Below are positions 12,335-23,718 of a stretch of 64,000 nt of DNA, in pieces (position 1 is the first letter of the stretch; each line of letters opens with the position of its first letter). Source of the stretch: Erodium maritimum. Taxonomy: Eukaryota > Streptophyta > Magnoliopsida > Geraniales > Geraniaceae. Position numbers and translations under genes: made by a program. The notes beneath the pieces were generated by a model. It did not search any database. It was given only the letters and a program-made list of their open reading frames with translations, and was not told where the DNA came from. The stretch covers positions 55,126,803-55,190,802 of the forward strand of contig OY997588.1 of assembly GCA_963921825.1 (NCBI GenBank), written 5' to 3'.

Positions 12335-12958
12335 TAGGGCTGGGCATCGGCCGGTACCCGCCCCAAAAGCGCATAGATTCCTGGGTACTTAAAACCCATA
12401 ACCATCACCATCACCATCACCATCACCGGTTATTAGTGGGGAAGCTTATAATCGGCCAAGCTGTTATGACCGGCCCACAAGGCCCAATGAGCTTTATGTT
12501 GGACCTTCACAATATAACCCAAAATACAACATTTTTACAAGCCTATAATTAAACTTCATAAACCTGCTATTTTCAACAATTCAAACACAAAAATTCTTAG
12601 AACTTGTACCTCACATATTCATCGTCTTACAATACAGGTTTCAAGAACCATTTTTGAAGTTTACAACACAAACAATTCAAGAACAGTAAATTCAACACGA
12701 CTAAACTGCTAAAAACAAGTGGGCTACTAAACAATTGGACTCAATAAAACTAATAAAACAAGGGCCAGCCTGTGGGAATTAAAAAAAAATCAAGCCCTAT
12801 AAAATAAACAACCGGTCGGGCGGTTTTTTCTCGGTTTGGAAGGTAAAAAAGAGTACCCAACCCAAAAACCACCAGTTTGGTAGTTTTGTAATCGTAACCG
12901 TCGTCGGTGACACCGGTCACGGTGATTCCAGTGATGGGCGGATATTTGCTCAGCCCTA
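12335..12958. mobile_element. Non-autonomous hAT element, 8-bp TSD
   Basis: The ends are TAGGGCTGGGCA and, inverted, TAGGGCTGAGCA. Flanking 8-bp direct repeats are caactcgc (12327-12334) and caactcac (12959-12966), seven of eight matching, which is the hAT pattern. At 624 bp it encodes no transposase. A close relative lies at 32735-33556. It carries a CATCAC-type triplet-pair repeat at about 12402-12426. It inserted into a tRNA-like sequence. Confidence 0.85.
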
Positions 12959-12966
12959 CAACTCAC

Positions 12967-13031
12967 TGTTATTGTAAGACGCATGGCTTTCCCATAAGAA
13001 GTTGTGGGTTCGAACATCACCAACTGTCATT
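12967..13031 (+). repeat. tRNA-like (SINE head) sequence, copy 2, right part
   Basis: After removal of the hAT element and one copy of its target duplication, 12319-12334 joins this stretch to give a second tRNA-like unit ending in gtgggttcgaacatc, a box B-like motif. It resembles copy 1 at 12234-12311 and lies in the same direction. Confidence 0.45.
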
Positions 13032-13059
13032 TTTAAACATAGTTTGATATTGGATTGGG

Positions 13060-13513
13060 CCTTTGACTAATGTAGCCGGGCCAGGTGCTAGATGTGTCTG
13101 GGCCTCAGTCCAACTAAACCGGTCTGGGTAATACCCGGAAACCGGTGAGTCTTGGTTCTTGGATGCGGAATCAAATTCAAAACATCTGGGAACCCAGATT
13201 TTTGAACCGTTTTTGTCCTTTTACATCCGGATCAGATAATTTTCGGTTTGGACAAGACCGGTTCGTGTATTTTTTCGGGTACGGATTTTTAGTCACACCC
13301 TATATCGACCCAACACACCCAAAACCTCCCCAAGCAATGTGATATCCATATCCTCCATACCTTCCCCATTCTTGGCCTCTGAAACAAAATGGCCATATTC
13401 AGGCTATTAGGTCCACATTGATTCAAAACAGTAATTTTTCACCTTTACAGTACACCAAGTATGGGTATGGGTATCATAAAACCCGGCCCAGACCCGACCC
13501 ATTGCCATCCCTA
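13060..13513. mobile_element. hAT relic, right terminus only
   Basis: The right end reads acccattgccatcccta, which is the inverse of the TAGGGATGGCAATGGGT terminus seen at 40679. The body has the same telegraphic GC-rich ccggnnc motifs. The left end is not recognisable, so the left limit given is approximate. No coding region is present. Confidence 0.4.
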
Positions 13514-13676
13514 ATCGGAGAAGAACGCCGACATTGGCCGAGCTAGAAACCATTTTCTGATATCTTAACAGCAATTCAAAGTTTATTTAAAAGTGAATTA
13601 TGTATACTGGGCACGAAATAGGAATTAAGATGAAAGGCGAATAGTACCAAGCACAAAAGGGAAGGGAATGGGAAAT

Positions 13677-13748
13677 TGAACCCGACGTGAATCGAACACG
13701 CAACCTTCTGATCTGGAGCCAGACGCGCTACCATTGAGCCACGGATCC
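13677..13748 (-). tRNA. tRNA-Trp (anticodon CCA)
   Basis: A 72-nt sequence folds as a tRNA on the minus strand. The acceptor stem is GGATCCG with CGGGTTC (two G-T wobbles), the discriminator is A, the anticodon loop is CTCCAGA with CCA, and the T arm is GCGTG-TTCGATT-CACGT. It matches the plant nuclear tRNA-Trp from memory except in two places: the D stem has a T where G is usual (GCTC opposite GCGC, giving one mismatch), and the last anticodon-stem pair is G-T. A TATA-like AT-rich block lies 30-45 bases upstream and a TTTT Pol III stop lies about 20 bases downstream. It is probably functional, with mild concern over the D-stem mismatch. Confidence 0.88.
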
Positions 13749-14171
13749 CTTCGAACAGAATGGCCACGTTCTTTATAAAATATAAGGCTATACTTGTTCT
13801 TCGACTTCATCAAATATATATGATCACACCAAAGCTTCTCTTTAAGAAACTGAACCTGAAATGTAGCAAAAATTTATATTAATTCACACATTTTAGATAC
13901 GATTGGGCAAGGGGCATAAACCCCCTGTCAAGTTCGGGACACTTAGACTTTCCTGAAATTCTTTTTCATGTGTATAAGCAAGACTCTGGATATCCAAGTT
14001 TTATTAGAATATGAAATAGTGAGCTCCAATACAGTTTACAAAGCAAAAACAGTTTGGTACCTACCATTCCCAAATAGGCTTACAATGTCAGAAATTTTCT
14101 ATCAAACAAAATCTATGCTTACAATCCCACACATGAAGAAGAACAAAAACAGGAAGCAAATATGTATTATC

Positions 14172-17100
14172 TCAGGTGGGCACAACCACACCAGCTTGAG
14201 GTGAAAACTGCGACACCAACAGCCATAACACACACACCAGCAATATCAACTGAATCAAAAAACAACAACTAACCCTACGTACCACCCTCTTCTGCATCTT
14301 CACCACGTCTTCGCCTCCTACTATATTCCCCCCTAAATTCTCCGCTTCTTTCTTCGCCATCTTTTCCTGCTCATCTTTTTCTTCTTCGAGGGCGGTTTGA
14401 TCAACTGCATGGGCTTTGTAGTTACACATCTCTGTTGCTCTGATCATACACTCTATCTCAGCTTCGATCTTTTGCTTAAAGAGGTCTTCAATCTGCGTCT
14501 CCATCTCCTTGTTTCTTTTGTTTAAACTATCCTCGAGCTCAGCAAGCCTTGAATCCTTCTCCTCGAGCATACTTCTGGTCTGTTCCAGTTCACTCTCCAA
14601 AAGTACGACTTTCTGAGTCAACTTCGGTACCTGGGTCTCCAAGGAACTCCAACTTTGTCTCATCATTGCATAAACCATCTGGTCACAAGAGCTGTGCTCA
14701 AGTATTTCCGGATCAGTGCTACCATTTGAGTTGTTACCTGGCAATGTATACTCTTCCGCAATCTCCCCAAATTTCTTCAGTTCTGCAAAAAATTACACAA
14801 GTCTGATTACCTAGCAATTCATACTAATATATCTGCTCAGCAATGAAACTTATATTGCATATAAGGTATACTATGATTAAATCAAAGAGGGCTGATATGA
14901 AATTTCACAATAGAACATGTCACTCTTCTACAACATTTTATGACAAACACCCCAACTCAAATACTCTGGATTATGTGATAAGTACAGACCTTCACACCAA
15001 AGTTCCAGTCAAATAAACAGTAATAATTGAAACGAAAAGTCGAGGAGACCAGTGCATTTACAATGTTTTAAACAGAAAGCTCTACAGCTGCCTACGTATA
15101 TGCAGGTTTATCCCCAAGCAATTACTACTATACCAAAGGTTTGGTCAGATTCATGTATCTAAACTGTTTCATGCATGGTATGAAGATAGCAATGAATAGG
15201 ATATTCATAATGAAGAGTTTCAAGGTTTCATCAAGCATTTTTAGATTTATCCATAATGGCAAACATATCTAAGCAATTTGATACACACACACACACAAAC
15301 AAACACAACATCTCACATCTCACAAGTAAACATATTCCTCCTAAATGTAGCTTCTGGACATAAAATTCACAGTGCAAATCAAACCAGGTTGCATATGCCA
15401 AAAGCAGTTTTCTTTTTCCTCTTTTCCTTCGTACTTCCACATTATAGAGAAAGTATTTGCGTATCTTAATAGTTTTAGTAAAAATCCATGAATTTACTAT
15501 CTCTTCATTCGGTGTTGAGATAGCTATGGATTTTTTTTTGGTGATGGCGCAGCCATGGGCAGATCTGTCCTAGTGAGGATGTGCAGCAGACAACCCTAAC
15601 TTTTGATAAATTCATTAATAGTGGTATTACATTTATAATATTTTGATATTGGTCTTCCAATAAATGACGCCACTCAATAATTTTACTTCCACTCTGACCC
15701 CTCTAAATAATTAAAATTTTGATTTGTGACTTCAATCTCATATTATGAAATGAATGATCACACTATTGTCCAAAAATAACGACAACATAAATAATAGCAA
15801 GAACTCATGCACTTTCTTACACCAGTCATATGCCCTAAAAATATATATCCTATCACTTCCAAGCCTCATCCAGAAGTCCCCTATCTTAATCATTTCCTTC
15901 AGGGCTATGTTCTTTGTCATACCTATTATATAGTACCTTCCACAATGACAATAATTATAAAGATCGGAAAAAACTCTAGCACTTTTCTATACCAGTCATA
16001 TGCCCTATATACATTCTAATCCTAATACAGAACCCTCTATCTCCATCATTACCTCCCGATCTATGTTCTTAGTACATACTATGTAGTACCTTCCACAAAT
16101 ATAAACATCCCCCCCCCCCTACAGTTCACTATGAAAAATAAAGATGTGTATTTCATTTCGAACATCTAAACTCGTCATTGTAAATTTAATGTCATCAAAA
16201 AGCTAATTGCAGACATCCTCCACCATCAACATCACTTGCAAGCAAAGTCATTATCTCTGGACTTTATTCTCACAGTATATAGATTAAAATAACATCAACC
16301 AAAAAAGATTTAAACATAAGAACCCTGAGAGTGGATTGCAATACGCCCATATAACTTTATAACCTATATCATGACTGACAAACAGCATGTGTATAAACAG
16401 TTAAGTAGCAAAACTTATACCATGATTCATAATTGAGAGTTAGTGCATGGAATCATAGTAGAAGTGTTCATCAAGGAAAGAAACGGATGATGCACCAACC
16501 TTTTTCAAGTGCTTCTTGCACCAACTGAAGGGAAAGAATAGGATCTACGAATGGGTCTCGGTCTGTTGATGATTGATGATTCTCACTTTTATCTTCCTTG
16601 GCCTCCCAAGACAAGTCTGCAGCTGAGTTATTGGGTGAAATATCTCCACCTTCCTCCACATTCTCTTTGCTAAAACCAGCTTGCATTTCCTCGTGTTCAC
16701 TTTCATGAGCTTCATCACTGTTTTCTCCATCAAAATTTAATGAGGCTGCGCTTAGCTTTCCATTACTCTTAGGCCTGCCTTGCATAAATACAAAGTTGGT
16801 GCTTCTCGAGTCAGATTCCAAACTTGAATAAGAGTTTTCTTTCTGGATTCCGACCTTCTCTCCTCTAGGCTTTTTACTGCTTTCAGTCCGGTTTTTTGTC
16901 TGTTGAACACGTTGAGCTGCATTGCTCAAGCTCTTTGCACTCAAATTCGTCACCTTACTCTTTTCCCGGGGATATCCTGACCCTGCAAGCATATCATACT
17001 TAGCCTTGGGCACACTGGCCGCAGTGGAGGACTTGCTACTATGATCCTCACTGTTATCTGTATCAGTACCAGCAACAAAAGCAGGGCCAGCAGCAAACCT

Positions 17101-17598
17101 GGAATCTGAACTAGAGGCACGAGCTGCAAATCCATCCACAAAATTTTGATGCTTTGCCATGTTTACAGATCCAACAGAACCCTCACTATTCTGCCCAGCT
17201 TCAACTGATAATTGTGAAGGTTTTGCAGGGCCAGACAGACCCCGCTTTAGAACTTTACCACCATCTAAACTAGTACCTCCATCATTAACAACATCCCTTC
17301 TAATTCGCCTCCATTTCCTCAACCCAAATCCTTTTCTGACGGGTGGGGACCCTTCACCAGGAGACTGACCTACCAGTGGAGGTGCATTTTCATGCTGGGA
17401 TATTTCAACACCATTCCCTTCTCCATCTGCTGGAATTGAACAGGCATCGAAATTGTCACCAGTTGTCAACTTGTCATCCTCATTAGAACAAGACCCATTA
17501 ATCTTAATATTGTTTTCATCACCACGAGAAACCCTTTCTGGGTTCACTTCATTATCTTCCACAGATTCATGAACAGAACATTCACTTTCTAAATCCAT
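14172..17598 (-). CDS. WIP: WPP domain-interacting protein (plant KASH protein, WIP family)
   Basis: Two coding exons, 17598-16500 and 14782-14172, join in phase (GAAAAAG|gt ... ttttttgcag|AACTG) to give 569 residues. Residues 1-360 are acidic, Ser-rich and probably disordered, with a basic patch VRKGFGLRKWRRIRRD at 87-102 that is characteristic of WIPs. A coiled coil spans about 412-515. A membrane anchor lies at about 537-559, and the ten-residue tail ends in VVPT, the plant KASH ending. Known WIPs sit in the outer nuclear envelope, bind SUN proteins through this tail, recruit RanGAP through WPP domains with WIT partners, and link the nucleus to the cytoskeleton for nuclear shape and movement. 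The 1.7-kb intron carries a tandem duplication. Which paralogue (WIP1, WIP2 or WIP3) cannot be decided here. Confidence 0.93.
15803..16100. repeat. Imperfect tandem duplication in the WIP intron
   Basis: Two copies at 15803-15946 and 15972-16100 share ccagtcatatgcccta, then ctatgttctt and tagtaccttccacaa. They differ by small deletions. A short A-rich spacer separates them. Confidence 0.7.
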
Positions 17599-17990
17599 AA
17601 CCCAAATCTAACCCTGCCCCAATTCAGGCAGACGGAGATCACGAGCTAAAACTACCATTCCAGCTCAAGGACCTAAATCTGGAAAGATCAAACAAACAAG
17701 AACAGATTCAAACAAGATCATGATTCAATTGGGAATCATCAATTTCAATTCACCTAAATTGAAATGTTAAAAAAGGGGGAAATAGTGAAAAGAAAAAAGA
17801 TGAATGGGCACGCACCTTTCACCTCCAAAAATCGAGCTTTTGATACTGAAAAGATGGTGATTAGGAAGACGGTAAATGATGAATCGAAGGAAATGAAAAC
17901 CCTAAACGCGTGTTGGATTTGCAGCTTTATAGAGCAGATAATAGAAATGGCAAAAATTAACAGTAAGAAATTAACATTAAAATAATAGAA
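17599..17990 (-). promoter_or_regulatory. WIP 5' UTR with an intron, and proximal promoter
   Basis: On the minus strand a good donor (GGAG|gtgaaagg) at 17822 and an acceptor with a T-rich tract (gatctttccag|ATTTAGG) ending at 17679 define a 144-nt intron in the leader. That leaves about 80 nt of untranslated exon before the ATG at 17598. The first untranslated exon would lie upstream of 17823. No clear TATA box is visible. Confidence 0.5.
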
Positions 17991-18162
17991 ATTACGAAGG
18001 TTCGCTCAAAAAATAGAAATTACGAAGGGAACATGCGGTGGTGAATGGTGATGCACACTGGCCATGTGGAGGTGGTGGCCCACACCAGCAGCAGCCGCAA
18101 GTGGCCACCGCTGGCCATTTCGATTCAAATGACTAAATTAACCTCCTACTAAGTATTACGAT

Positions 18163-18332
18163 CAGTGTTCTAAAAATCCTGATTAGATCCTACATCGGCT
18201 ATTTTCATGGTGGCCGACCCAATTAACCTCCGATTAATATAATAAATCTCCGATTAATCTCCGTTTAGTTCACGATTAATCTTCAAAAGGTCCTAACAGT
18301 CCGACTAGCACTTAACGAATTTTAGAACCTCG
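18163..18332. mobile_element. hAT-type MITE (CAGTGTTCTAAAA family)
   Basis: The 170-bp sequence starts cagtgttctaaaaatcc and ends gaattttagaacctcg, an imperfect inverted repeat of the same ends seen in elements at 31182 and 61502. The inside carries repeated ccgattaat motifs, also shared with the other copies. The 8-bp flanks (attacgat and attccttg) no longer match well. Confidence 0.65.
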
Positions 18333-18419
18333 ATTCCTTGATTCCAATAGTACATTAATTACCATTTCCTTGGATACTTAAAATAAATATAGAGTAGTTA
18401 TGATGTTCAAAGGTCGCAA

Positions 18420-18600
18420 GCACCAGTTGTCTAGTGGTAGAATAGTACCCTACCACGATACAGACCCGGGTTCAATTCTCGGCTAGTGCATTCTATTCAA
18501 GTTGTGATGACAAAATCTCTGTCGTGACGGTTGGTATGTCACCCATACTTGTTCATCAGGTATTGATTTGTAGATAATCTGAGCTTTTTTTTTTCTTTTA
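18420..18600 (+). mobile_element. tRNA-Gly-derived SINE
   Basis: Positions 18420-18490 are a 71-nt match to plant tRNA-Gly with several transitions. The anticodon is ACC instead of GCC, and one pair is broken in both the acceptor and anticodon stems. Box B is ggttcaattct. A non-tRNA body of about 100 bp follows and ends in a T9 run, so this is a SINE or retro-copy and not a working tRNA gene. A related unit lies at 34436. Confidence 0.6.
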
Positions 18601-18845
18601 ACTTTTACCATTTATTCCAAGTATTATTTTTTCACTTATTTATATCAATCAAATTCATGGTTTTATTAGCTTTCAACATTTAGTAGATGGGAGATTATTC
18701 TAGGTAGACATTTTTTAAAGAAAAATGACGTATTTTATTTTTAGGTTAAGTATTAAAATTTACTCTTAAGTATTGGTTACGAACACTATATTACTTAACT
18801 CGTGTCCTGCTAGGGTTTGCACCATGTGCTCCCGCATCCACTCCT
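18601..18845. other. AT-rich spacer with a shared repeat fragment
   Basis: Mostly AT-rich DNA. Positions 18743-18793 (ggttaagtattaaaattt through gaacactatattac) resemble, inverted, 34270-34325 at the edge of the nested element cluster, so a fragment of that outer repeat is present here too. Confidence 0.4.
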
Positions 18846-19021
18846 TTTTTTATCAGAAAATAAATAATGCATTAAAAGTAATGCGGGTTCCGGGAAGGAA
18901 ACCACAAACCACCAAACCATCAAAAGGATCCAAACAAAGTGTACAAAGTGAACAAGACACAAGGAAAGGAGGAGCTCAAGCAGGCTGAGAGAGAGCAAGA
19001 ATCAGCGGCACCATTCAGGAG

Positions 19022-22000
19022 CTAGGAGGCGGGGCTCGACGATTCGCTTAAAGCAACGTAAGTTCCCCGAAGTGAATTCTCCAAAAAAATGATAGACGAA
19101 TCCGGGATCGGAGCTCCTTGGAAAACTCTACCGTTCCAAGCTAACCAAATGAACCATAATCCCAAAAGGCTAAGGCGAGACCAAGATTTACGCAGGCGGT
19201 GCACCCCACAAATCGAAGGCCACGACGAGATGAACAAAGCAGGAGAAGAAGGGAGAGCTGAGGAGACCCCCCACCACTGAAGAATTGAGGACCACACCTG
19301 CCAAGCTCATCCGCAAGTAATAAGAAGGTGAGATGTGTCCTTGATGTGTCTGCCACACATTGGGCACAACCAAAGGCCCACAGGGATCGGAAAACCCCTC
19401 GCCACCAAGAAAGATCTAGTAGGGATGGCATCCAGAGCGACAAGCCAAGCAAAAGATTGGAACTTAGGCGGAGCAGCACTCTTCCAAACCGCGGAAGCCC
19501 AGAAAACAGAGTCCACCCCGTCGACGTTGGAAAAGGCATTAAAAGTTGTCGAAGTCGAAAAACCGTGGGGATCCAAGGACCAAGACAACCTGTCAGGACC
19601 TGAGAAGTCGAGGCAAACGCCCAAGAGAAAAGAGCGGATGCCCTCCAAGGCGAGGAGCTCTATATCTATGAGGTGACGACGGAAAGTGAAATTCCACCCA
19701 TTGTGCACCTTGAAGTGAATAACTTGTTGTCCTTTTTCCACCAACAAGATGTAAAGGCGAGGATACAGAGTCGAAAAAGGAACATCTGTGACCCAAGCAT
19801 CCTCCCAGAAACGGATGAAACAACCGGAACGTAACACCCAACGAACCTTCCCCGGGCCAAAAATCTCAAGAAAGCGAGGATCTTGAGCTAGATGAGAAAT
19901 ATGACGAAGAACCAGAGAAGATGAGCGATGAACGTGGGAAGACAATAGAGATTCCACTCAGACTCGACCCATCCATGTCGAGCACATAACACCCTCCGTC
20001 ATAAGGAAGTCCACTCCGTGGCAAACTGCAACCACCACTTCATGAGCAAGCTCTTGTTGACGACCTCAAGGTTGCGGATACCAAGACCTCCTACTAACTT
20101 AGAACGACACACTTTGTCACAACCGGCTTTGGACAAACAACCTCCAGTCGAGGAGGAAGCCCAAGAGAGCCGACGCTGGATTCTCTCCATGAGAAGCAAA
20201 ACCTTTTTTGGGGCTCAGAAAACTAACATGTAAAAGATCGGCAAGTTGGCTAGAGTAGACCGAATTAACGTGAGGCGACCCCTGAAAGAGAGAAGACGAA
20301 CTTGCCACACCCCGAGTCTCACCCAGAATTTGGCAATAACCGAGCTCCAAAAGGAGACAAGTCTTGGGTTAGCTCCCAGTTGAAAACCCAAATAAGTAAT
20401 AGGAAGGTGACCTAAATCGAAACCCAAGGCCGATGAGAGATCAAAGCTAGAAGACAGATCAATACCAAAGGTCAGAAGAGTGGACTTGTCAAAATTGGTA
20501 TGCAACCCTGATACCAGCTCAAAACAACGAAGCAACAAACGAACATGGTAATGATGTTGGGTGTCAGCCTCCAAAAAAAGAAGTGTGTCATCCGCAAACT
20601 AAAGGTGGGAGATGTAAGTGTAAGCTCTTACCCGAACTCCACTTAATAAGCTCAATCTAATACCGTGCTCAAAGAGCTGATGTAGGTCTTCAGCGGCTAT
20701 GAGGAACAAGAAGGGGGAGATAGGGCACCCCTGACGAACGCCTCGGAGAACGGGAAACTGAGTAGATGGGGAACCATTAATAAGGAATGAGGAATGGCCC
20801 TCAAGGCAAGAAAAAATCCACATAATCCAACGAGACCCAAAGCCCAAGCAAGCATCACCCGCTTAAGATACAACCAATCCACATTGTCAAAGGCTTTCGC
20901 GAAATCAAGTTTGACCAAAGTCGTGCGCCTCTTCTTACGGTGAATATCATCTAAAACCTCATTGGCCACCATCACACTATCAACAAGCTGGCGACCTTCA
21001 ATACAAGACGATTGAGACTACCAATGATAGAGCGAAGATGGAGGGAAAGAGTTTTGGCTATAACCTAATAAGTGGCCGTGGTAAGGCTAATGGGCCGAAA
21101 CTCAGAGAACTCCTTAGGGCAGCCAACTTTAGGGGTGAGGAAAATGAAGCTCGAATTCAGCCTTTTTCCGAGCAAACCCGTGGTGATAAAGTAGTGCACA
21201 AATCTCATAAAATCATCTCGAATAATATGCCAAGCGATCCTAAAAAAGAGGAGATTGACCCCGTCCGAACCTGGGGCTTTATCTCCATCGCACGAGGAGA
21301 TATCAGAGCGAATCTCTTCCTCACAAAAAGGACACTCCAAATGATTCGCATCTATAGGAGAAAGGGTCGAAAAGGGAAGAGTGGGGAGCCTGAATCTCTC
21401 TCTCCTGTCAGAATGGAACCTAGAAGCGAAATGTGAAGCAGCAGATGCTTTGACAAACACGGGGTCCGAGTGCTCAACCCCGTCCACTACAACCGAGGAG
21501 ATGAGATTCTTGATCGCCCTATCTTTTGCCACCTTGTGAAAATAGGCTGTGTTGCGATCTCCCTTTGAGGCCCACTTGACGCGGGATTTTTGTCTCCATA
21601 AAGTGGCGCGCTGACCAGCTTTGGAGTGAAGTTGACTATCGCAAGAGGATCTATCACAAAGATCCTCCTCGGTTAGGGCACGGAGTCGGCTAGCAGATCA
21701 AATGATGCCGCTTTATACTCTAGGTCGCCGATAATTGTGTCTAGATGACCAAAAACTGTAGTGTTCCAACTACGAAGATCATCACGAAGACGCTTGAATT
21801 TCGACCATAGAACATAATGAGGTTCTCCAACATCCGAATAAGACGCCCAACAACGCTCAACAAAGGAAAAGAATCCCTCATGGTCTACCCAAGTCGAACT
21901 GAAACGGAATGGGTGAGGACCCCAGTCTATCTCAGAGGATGTCAACAAGATAGGAGAGTGGTATGAGATCAACCGCGTGAGGCCAGACTGAACGGGGTTC

Positions 22001-22626
22001 GGAAAGAAGTCAAGCATCTATGTAGACAAGAGGAACCGATCGATGCGGCTACAACGAGATCGAGGTCCGTACCAGGTGTACTTCCTGTTGGAAAGAGGGA
22101 GGTTGAATAAACCTGATGCCGATATGAAATCAACAAAATCACCGCTGTCTGTATGAACTCTACTACCTGGTGACACCTTATCTGAAGCTACAACCGTGTT
22201 GAAATCTCCCGCTATAACCAAACAGTGGTCGAAAAAAGAATAGCAAATGAGAGGAGAGACCAAATCTCTCGTCGACCTGTAGAAGTGGAAGGAGCATAGA
22301 TATTAAAGATCGTAATTGGCTTCCCAGATGGGAGATGCTCACTTAACCAAAAAAAAATAATTTTCTTGCGAGGAACACATAAGGACCTTATAAACTAGCG
22401 TGTTCCAAATAGATATCACACATCCTGAGGCCCCAACTGACGGGGAAAAGGCGGAATCATAGCTAGCTCCAAACCTGCAAGACCGAATAGTAGAGATCGA
22501 GACCTTGTCCATTTTAGACTCCTGAATCAACATAAAGTCAGGATGAATGGACCCTATCTTAGAGGCCAACAACTTCCTCTTCGAGGAAGAATTGAGGCCT
22601 CTACAATTCCAAGAGAGGAGCTTCAT
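19022..22626 (-). pseudogene. LINE ORF2 pseudogene (endonuclease and reverse transcriptase)
   Basis: The start MKLLSWNCRGLN is the N terminus typical of plant LINE endonucleases, and A-G-D-F-N near 22210 is a catalytic motif. Reverse-transcriptase motifs follow in order: D-K-A-P-G-x-D-G-V, then F-R-P-I-S-L near 21090, LVKLDFAKAFDNVDW near 20900, GVRQGCPISPFLF near 20730, and F-A-D-D near 20590, just after an in-frame stop. A zf-RVT-like domain with W-x-x-x-A-P-P-K and C-x-x-C runs to the stop at 19022. The frame changes at least seven times, so no protein can be made. Confidence 0.88.
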
Positions 22627-23690
22627 TGATCACTGGAGGGGTGAGCCACCCTGTATCTAGAAAAAGAGAGAACTGATTCGATCATGCGAAAAGCTTCACT
22701 GTCAAAGCCATGATAGGCCACCCCCATGATATTACCAAACCTCATAATTGTGCTTACCAAAGGAACACTAGTGTAGGGGTCAATCACTACATATAACCCA
22801 GAAGAACCCCACATATTCGGGGAGTCAACTTGAGGAGGAGGGACAAGGCTTCCAAGATTGGAAGGGGAGGGAACATCTCTCACCAAAATCTCCAAAGGGG
22901 CCCTAAAACAATGTGAGGTGGAGAGAGCCTCAAAACCAGGAGGTACAGAATCATCAAGATCATCTTCACGACTATCAGTTTGAGCATCAACCCTAACATC
23001 TGCGGATACCAAACCCTCATGGGTGTCTACCGCAACCTCCGTGATCCAAACAGGTGTGGCGATAACCTTGTCGACTTTCCCATCTTGGGAGTTAGCTTGA
23101 GCCTCAAGAATACTGGCCGGTTCCCCAGGAGATGGTCGCTAATAGGCTGGAGTAGTCACAACCAAGCCATCTGGAAGAACATGGACTATACCCAACAAAT
23201 CATTCGTTGGAACTATGCTAGGACTCGACCCTGAAGATAAGGTCGAAAACGAATTACCATCCAAGAGAGTATCAAAAGTAGTCCTCATACTACGAAAAAA
23301 GGTCTCAGAGTCGATGCACGAGCTAAAAGGTGTAACAAGAGGAGGTAACTCAGTGACCAAAGGGCAGAGCAATGGACTTGAGGGAGAGAGAACAAGAATG
23401 CTCTATAAAGGAGCCCTCTTGACCAAAACTTGGGCAAAGCTACTGTCCCAACTGAGCTCAACATCACTACTCTCAAATAATACATTTGCGGCGTGCATAA
23501 GGGCTAGAACCCTCGTCATTTGATAGGGGGCGAAAGAGCAAGGGTGAATAGAAATCAAAGAACCAATTGTCCCCACAATGTCTGGTACAGAGTCTTTGTT
23601 CCAACATTGGATGGGTAAGCCCAACACATCCACCCAGAGCAGCCGTCCTCCTGATAAGATCCTGTCAGAGCAGGTCGAGAAGGCGAAAAA
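22623..23690 (-). pseudogene. LINE ORF1 C-terminal part (DUF4283-type)
   Basis: The motif G-G-R-L-L-W-V-D-V-x-G-L-P near 23650 belongs to the DUF4283-type nucleic-acid-binding proteins encoded by plant LINE ORF1. The reading is split into two frames (23690-23403 and 23012-22623). Its stop overlaps the ORF2 start. The N-terminal half is missing. Confidence 0.7.
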
Positions 23691-23695
23691 CCATG

Positions 23696-23718
23696 TGTCA
23701 TGCCCCAAATCCGGTATT
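23696..23718 (-). repeat. LTR terminal stub, 23 bp
   Basis: The sequence tgtcatgccccaaatccggt and three more bases match the left edge of the LTRs at 30527 and 25142. It is all that remains of the LTR on this side and marks the junction with the LINE. Confidence 0.75.

Larger units (their letters stand above)
18846..23695 (-). mobile_element. Decayed L1-type LINE, truncated in ORF1
   Basis: On the minus strand the order is partial ORF1 (23690-22623), ORF2 (22626-19022), a 3' UTR, and a poly(A) tail shown as a T-run at 18846. The ORF1 stop and ORF2 start overlap as ATGA, the usual arrangement for plant L1 elements. ORF2 is broken by many frameshifts but keeps endonuclease, reverse transcriptase and a C-terminal zf-RVT-like region. 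The right edge at 23695 abuts exactly the terminus of a gypsy LTR, so the 5' part of the LINE was lost at or after that insertion. Confidence 0.88.

Noticed and set aside
18420-18490. A functional tRNA-Gly gene
   Set aside because: The anticodon is changed to ACC, pairs are broken in the acceptor and anticodon stems, and a SINE-like body follows.
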